A program made the position numbers and the translations under genes. Shown here piece by piece: positions 6,283 through 8,993 of a stretch of 8,993 bases of DNA (positions are counted from its first letter, which is position 1; every line of letters starts with the position of its first letter). The notes under the pieces were generated by a model, which had not been told where the DNA came from, searched no databases, and was given only the letters and a program-made list of their open reading frames with translations. The stretch is from Methanothrix sp. (GTDB taxonomy: Archaea > Halobacteriota > Methanosarcinia > Methanotrichales > Methanotrichaceae): the NCBI GenBank assembly GCA_028688175.1, contig JAQTYS010000106.1, positions 1 through 8,993 of the forward strand, written 5' to 3'.

Positions 6283-6289
6283 AAAGGTG
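6283..6289 (+). promoter_or_regulatory. Ribosome binding site of the F420 flavoprotein gene
   Basis: AAAGGTG lies seven bases before the ATG at 6297, a good match to the archaeal GGAGGTGA consensus. It fixes the start of the 352-residue protein, so the short tail before the first Cys cluster is part of it. Confidence 0.65.
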
Positions 6290-6296
6290 CAATTTT

Positions 6297-7355
6297 ATGC
6301 AGGAAAATGTTTTAATTAAGCCCACGCTTCAACCATATCAAGAGCTTGAGGAAAAGGTTTGGCAAAAGGCCATTTGTGCAGGTTGCAGGGGATGTATCGC
6401 TGTATGCCTTGCGGATACTCTGGCTTATGATTATGAGCTGAATAAGCCGTGTGAGGTTAACCCATGTATTGAGTGCAAAGCATGTCTAGATGCCTGTCCA
6501 CGCTTGCCAGCAAATGTCGAAAGGATGGTTTCTTCTGATGTCATCGGACCCTACCTCGACATAAAGAATGTGAGAAGTGAGAAAGCTAACGAACGCTTCC
6601 AGAATGGAGGTGCTGTCATTGCATTATTGACTGCGGCGCTGGAAGAAGAACTGGTGGATTGTGCTCTTGTTATGGGTTTGGACCGATGGACACAGAAATC
6701 GTATCCTCACGTTGTTTACGATACTTTTAAACTTAATAAGTCTGCAGGAAGCAAATATACGAGCAATGCGGTGTTGGAATCCATTAAGGAGCTGGTTAAG
6801 GATCCGAAGGTGAAGAATATCGCGCTCGTGGGAACGCCTTGCACTGTTCAGTCAGTTGGGCTTCTGAGAAAGTCCTCTAATGAATATGCTGTGAAGCTTG
6901 TCCAAAAAGTGAGGTTCCTCATCGGGCTATTCTGCTTCGAAGCATTCAGCGATAATGTGATACCAGGAATAACAAAGCGCATTGGCGTTTCACCTTGGCG
7001 CATCGATAAAATGAGTGCAGGTGAGGGACAGATGACTGTAACGCTTAGGGATCAAAGCATTAAGTCAATTCCCCTTGCTGAACTGGATGAATATGTCAAG
7101 CCCGGCTGCAGGGCTTGTACCGACTTCACAGCTAAACTTTCAGATATTTCCGTGGGCGGCGTAGGAAGCGCTCCAGGGATGAGTTCTGTGATTACCAGAA
7201 CGCCCGAAGGCATGGGCTTATTCAATATTGCTGAAGAGATGGGATTGCTAAAAGTCTCTGATGGTGTGAATGTCGAGGCGATCAAGAAAGTAGGTGGGCA
7301 AAAGATTAGAAGGAACCGTATTGCGAACGAGTTGGCAATTTCACAACAAAGATAG
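6297..7355 (+). CDS. F420-reducing flavoprotein of the FrhB/FdhB/FpoF family with N-terminal 2[4Fe-4S] domain
   Basis: A 352-residue iron-sulfur flavoprotein expected to pass electrons between coenzyme F420 and Fe-S centres via FAD. The N-terminus binds two [4Fe-4S] clusters through C27, C30, C33, C37 (CAGCRGCIAVC) and C57, C60, C63, C67 (CIECKACLDACP), with an extra C52. The FrhB core follows: QNGGAVIALLTAALEEELVD at 102-121, VGTPCTVQSV with C182, GLFCFEAF with C213, and GCRACTDFTAKLSDISVGGV with C271 and C274, then SVITRTPEG. Domain order and length are closest to FpoF, the F420 input module of the Fpo complex, and unlike FrhB, which lacks this N-terminal arrangement. No other fpo, frh or fdh gene is beside it. 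fwdB follows after 27 bases, so the partner is probably that Mo/W enzyme, giving an FdhAB-like pair. An independent ferredoxin:F420 oxidoreductase role, as known for FpoF, is the main alternative. Confidence 0.85.
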   Translation: MQENVLIKPTLQPYQELEEKVWQKAICAGCRGCIAVCLADTLAYDYELNKPCEVNPCIECKACLDACPRLPANVERMVSSDVIGPYLDIKNVRSEKANERFQNGGAVIALLTAALEEELVDCALVMGLDRWTQKSYPHVVYDTFKLNKSAGSKYTSNAVLESIKELVKDPKVKNIALVGTPCTVQSVGLLRKSSNEYAVKLVQKVRFLIGLFCFEAFSDNVIPGITKRIGVSPWRIDKMSAGEGQMTVTLRDQSIKSIPLAELDEYVKPGCRACTDFTAKLSDISVGGVGSAPGMSSVITRTPEGMGLFNIAEEMGLLKVSDGVNVEAIKKVGGQKIRRNRIANELAISQQR

Positions 7356-7374
7356 CTTCGCGATTCATTTTTTG

Positions 7375-7379
7375 GGTGA
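7375..7379 (+). promoter_or_regulatory. Ribosome binding site of fwdB
   Basis: GGTGA ends three bases before the ATG at 7383. That is where the right half of a GGAGGTGA site would fall. It supports this start and translation from a shared mRNA with the upstream gene. Confidence 0.5.
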
Positions 7380-7382
7380 ATT

Positions 7383-8684
7383 ATGATCTTAGAGAATGTG
7401 ATCTGTCCTGCCTGTGGCGCTTGCTGCGATGATATACGAATAGACATCAACGGAAATAGGACGATTGTTGAAAATGCATGCAAGATTGGCAACGCCAAGT
7501 TTCAAGCGATTGTTGGCGATCATCGGATTAGAACCCCCCTGATAAATGTTGGCGGTAAGCTGCAAAAATACGGTTGGAATGATGCTATAGAAAAGGCTGC
7601 TAACATTTTAGCTGATTCAAAGCGACCTCTTCTATTCATAGGCGGAGAAACCTCATGCGAGACAATGGAAGTTGGTTTACATCTCGGAGAATACTTGGGG
7701 GGAGTTGTAGATTCAATCTCTACAGTTTGTCATGGGCCTTCGGCAATGGGCATGCAGGAGGCTGGGCGAATAGGAGCAACATCCGGTCAGAGCAAAATTC
7801 GAGCAGATTTGGTTATTTATTGGGGCTCCAATCCGCTTGAATTGGTGCCAAGGCATATGTCCAGATATGCTATTTATCCAAGAGGTTACTGGACCAGACG
7901 GGGACGATTTGATAGGACAGTTATAACCATTGATCCCAGAAAAACGATCACATCAGAGAATTCAGACTTGCACATTCATCTTAAGCCCAACACAGACTAT
8001 GAGCTTCTATCGGCACTTTTGACGCTCCTTCACGGTAAGAAGCCCCATCCTTCTGTTGAAGAAATCACTGGTGTCTCAATTTCCATGATGGAAAAGATGT
8101 TGCAGATGATGAAAAACTGCAAATATGGAGTTATCTACCTAGGTCTTGGTATAGCTTCATCCTATGGAAAACATCGTAACGTTGAGCTGGCCTTCAATCT
8201 TGTCAAGGAACTCAACGCATACACCAAATTCGTAATAAGTATTCTGAGAGGATATTGCAACGCAGCAGGATTTAGTCAGACCGCATCCTATCTCTACGGT
8301 TACCCCTTCGGCCTGGATTTTGCTAGAGGCTATCCACGCTACAATCCTGGAGAATTCACAACAGTAGATCTGTTGCGAGAAAGAGATGTAGATGCAGCTC
8401 TATTACTCTCATCCAACTTGGATGCCTATCTTCCTGCAGTCTGCGTAGAATACCTGGCCGAGATTCCTATTATTTGCGTTGATCCGTTCCATTCTTCGAT
8501 AACTCTGATATCTGATGTGGTCTTGCCCGGTGTCATCGACGCTATTGAGTGTGAATGCACTATGTATCGCTTTGATGATATGCCTATTTATTCTAAATCC
8601 ATCAAAGCATCCCCGTTCAATTTCACAGAAAGCAATGAGCACACCCTCAAGCAGCTCTTTGAAAAAGTGAAAGAGCTCAAATAG
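7383..8684 (+). CDS. fwdB: Formylmethanofuran dehydrogenase subunit B (Mo/W-bis-pterin catalytic subunit)
   Basis: A 433-residue, full-length member of FwdB/FmdB. This subunit carries the metal-pterin site where CO2 is reduced to formate (or formate oxidised) before transfer to methanofuran in FwdA. The N-terminal [4Fe-4S] site is CPACGACCDD (C8, C11, C14, with C15). C116-H117 in STVCHGPSAMG are the metal ligand and its neighbour, and R289 is in ISILRGYCNAAGF. These match the Cys118, His119 and Arg288 that I recall from the Methanothermobacter wolfeii structure. Other family blocks are YWGSNPLELVPRHMSRY, TIDPRKT, YGYPFGLDFARGYPRYNPGE and SDVVLPGVIDAIE. The ligand is Cys, not Sec; whether Mo or W binds cannot be told. 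No fwdA, C, D, F or G is near. The gene follows the F420 flavoprotein by 27 bases, so it may be a specialised paralogue paired with that protein and not part of the main Fwd complex. A T-rich stretch (ATCTTTTAACC) after the stop could end transcription. Confidence 0.92.
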   Translation: MILENVICPACGACCDDIRIDINGNRTIVENACKIGNAKFQAIVGDHRIRTPLINVGGKLQKYGWNDAIEKAANILADSKRPLLFIGGETSCETMEVGLHLGEYLGGVVDSISTVCHGPSAMGMQEAGRIGATSGQSKIRADLVIYWGSNPLELVPRHMSRYAIYPRGYWTRRGRFDRTVITIDPRKTITSENSDLHIHLKPNTDYELLSALLTLLHGKKPHPSVEEITGVSISMMEKMLQMMKNCKYGVIYLGLGIASSYGKHRNVELAFNLVKELNAYTKFVISILRGYCNAAGFSQTASYLYGYPFGLDFARGYPRYNPGEFTTVDLLRERDVDAALLLSSNLDAYLPAVCVEYLAEIPIICVDPFHSSITLISDVVLPGVIDAIECECTMYRFDDMPIYSKSIKASPFNFTESNEHTLKQLFEKVKELK

Positions 8685-8741
8685 TCTGAATGGTGATAAT
8701 CTTTTAACCGAAATTCCGGAACGCAATTTGCAGGAAAAGAG

Positions 8742-8748
8742 TTTATTG
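8742..8748 (+). promoter_or_regulatory. TATA-like box of the intact aconitase X gene
   Basis: TTTATTG after GGAAAAGAG begins 30 bases before the ATG at 8772. The core from GCAGGAAAAG to TTTATTGC is unchanged between the two copies, while the bases between it and the ATG have diverged. This favours a functional promoter and a leaderless mRNA. Confidence 0.5.
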
Positions 8749-8771
8749 CCAGGAGCCCTGAGCCATTAGCC

Positions 8772-8993
8772 ATGTACCTGTCCCGTGAGGAAGAAGGCAT
8801 TTATCAGGGCGAGAGAGGCGAGACCCTGCGCCGCATGATGGAGATCCTGGTGGCTCTGGGCGACATCTACGGCGCAGAGAAGCTCGTGCCGGTTCGATCG
8901 GTGCAGATCGCAGGTGTATCCTACAAGAACATCGGCGAAGCAGGTCTCGAGTGGATCTCCGACCTGCAAGGTCGCGTGGTCGTGCCCAGCATC
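8772..8993 (+). CDS. Aconitase X / phosphomevalonate dehydratase large subunit (3' end cut by window)
   Basis: The first 74 codons of a DUF521 (aconitase X) large subunit. With a small DUF126 subunit it converts (R)-5-phosphomevalonate to trans-anhydromevalonate phosphate, en route to isopentenyl diphosphate and archaeal lipids. The frame is open to the window end with no lesion. It reads MYLSREEEGIYQGERGETLR, then MEILVALGDIYGAEKLVPV, VSYKNIGEAGLEWISDLQG and RVVVPSI, a typical family N-terminus. The full protein should be about 400 residues, so most of it lies outside. It differs from the decayed copy upstream at only four residues in this stretch (Y33, K37, P40 and E59 here) and is likely the working copy. 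The ATG is chosen from homology and from the TATA-like box 30 bases upstream; no strong ribosome site is present. Confidence 0.88.
   Translation, partial: MYLSREEEGIYQGERGETLRRMMEILVALGDIYGAEKLVPVRSVQIAGVSYKNIGEAGLEWISDLQGRVVVPSI

Larger units (their letters stand above)
5995..6296. other. Intergenic leader region of the F420/FwdB operon
   Basis: About 300 AT-rich bases separate the aconitase X remnant from the F420 flavoprotein gene. They hold the terminator at 5997-6024 and a nested inverted repeat at 6136-6186. GCTAAC occurs twice, near 6086 and 6117. No TATA box is convincing; AATTATATG near 6065 and TTCATATT near 6257 are weak candidates. No gene is seen. Confidence 0.5.
8709..8993 (+). 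repeat. Direct repeat, copy 2 (5' region of aconitase X)
   Basis: Second copy of the element at 4928-5210, cut off by the window end. Promoter, spacing to the ATG and the first 74 codons are conserved. The offset is 3783 bases at the start codon. Confidence 0.85.

Noticed and set aside
7052..7498. Minus-strand 148-codon open frame spanning the flavoprotein/fwdB junction
   Set aside because: It is antisense to two well-supported genes and has no recognisable product.
1..8993. CRISPR array
   Set aside because: No regularly spaced short repeats with unique spacers; the only sizeable repeat is the aconitase X pair.

Overview
This window comes from a methanogenic archaeon. It carries mtrH (methyl-H4MPT:coenzyme M methyltransferase), a complete fwdB (formylmethanofuran dehydrogenase catalytic subunit), an FrhB/FpoF-type F420 flavoprotein and two copies of the archaeal-mevalonate-pathway gene for aconitase X. 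Several genes are preceded by archaeal TATA boxes or GGTG-type ribosome binding sites. The GC-rich core genes and family content suggest Methanosarcinia, perhaps Methanothrix (Methanosaeta). The genus is a guess that I cannot confirm without a search.

Layout. (1) 1-920, plus strand: mtrH, missing only its first few codons, probably the end of an mtr operon. (2) 963-4345, minus strand: a visibly AT-rich block of four genes. In transcription order these are an Mrr-like PD-(D/E)XK nuclease, a small two-helix membrane protein, a 61-residue Cys-rich peptide, and a radical SAM/SPASM enzyme with a PqqD-like N-terminal domain. The last two form a candidate RiPP cassette (precursor plus maturase). (3) 4346-4927: no intact gene; a probable scrap of transposase and a few hairpins. 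(4) 4989-5994, plus strand: a decayed, chimeric aconitase X locus. Its large-subunit gene has an internal deletion and two frameshifts and runs into the C-terminal half of the small-subunit gene. Promoter and terminator are still recognisable. (5) 6297-8684, plus strand: a two-gene operon, an FpoF/FrhB-like F420 oxidoreductase followed by fwdB. (6) 8709-8993: the start of a second, apparently intact aconitase X large-subunit gene, running off the window, with the same promoter as the decayed copy. The two copies are direct repeats about 3.78 kb apart and flank the F420/FwdB operon.

The core genes belong to C1 metabolism (MtrH, FwdB, F420 chemistry) and isoprenoid synthesis (aconitase X = phosphomevalonate dehydratase). 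The parts most likely to be undescribed are the Cys-rich peptide/radical SAM pair and the pairing of an orphan FwdB with an F420 flavoprotein. The latter resembles the two-subunit F420-dependent formate dehydrogenase layout with FwdB in the catalytic seat. The nuclease/membrane-protein pair is a possible defence module, with weaker support.
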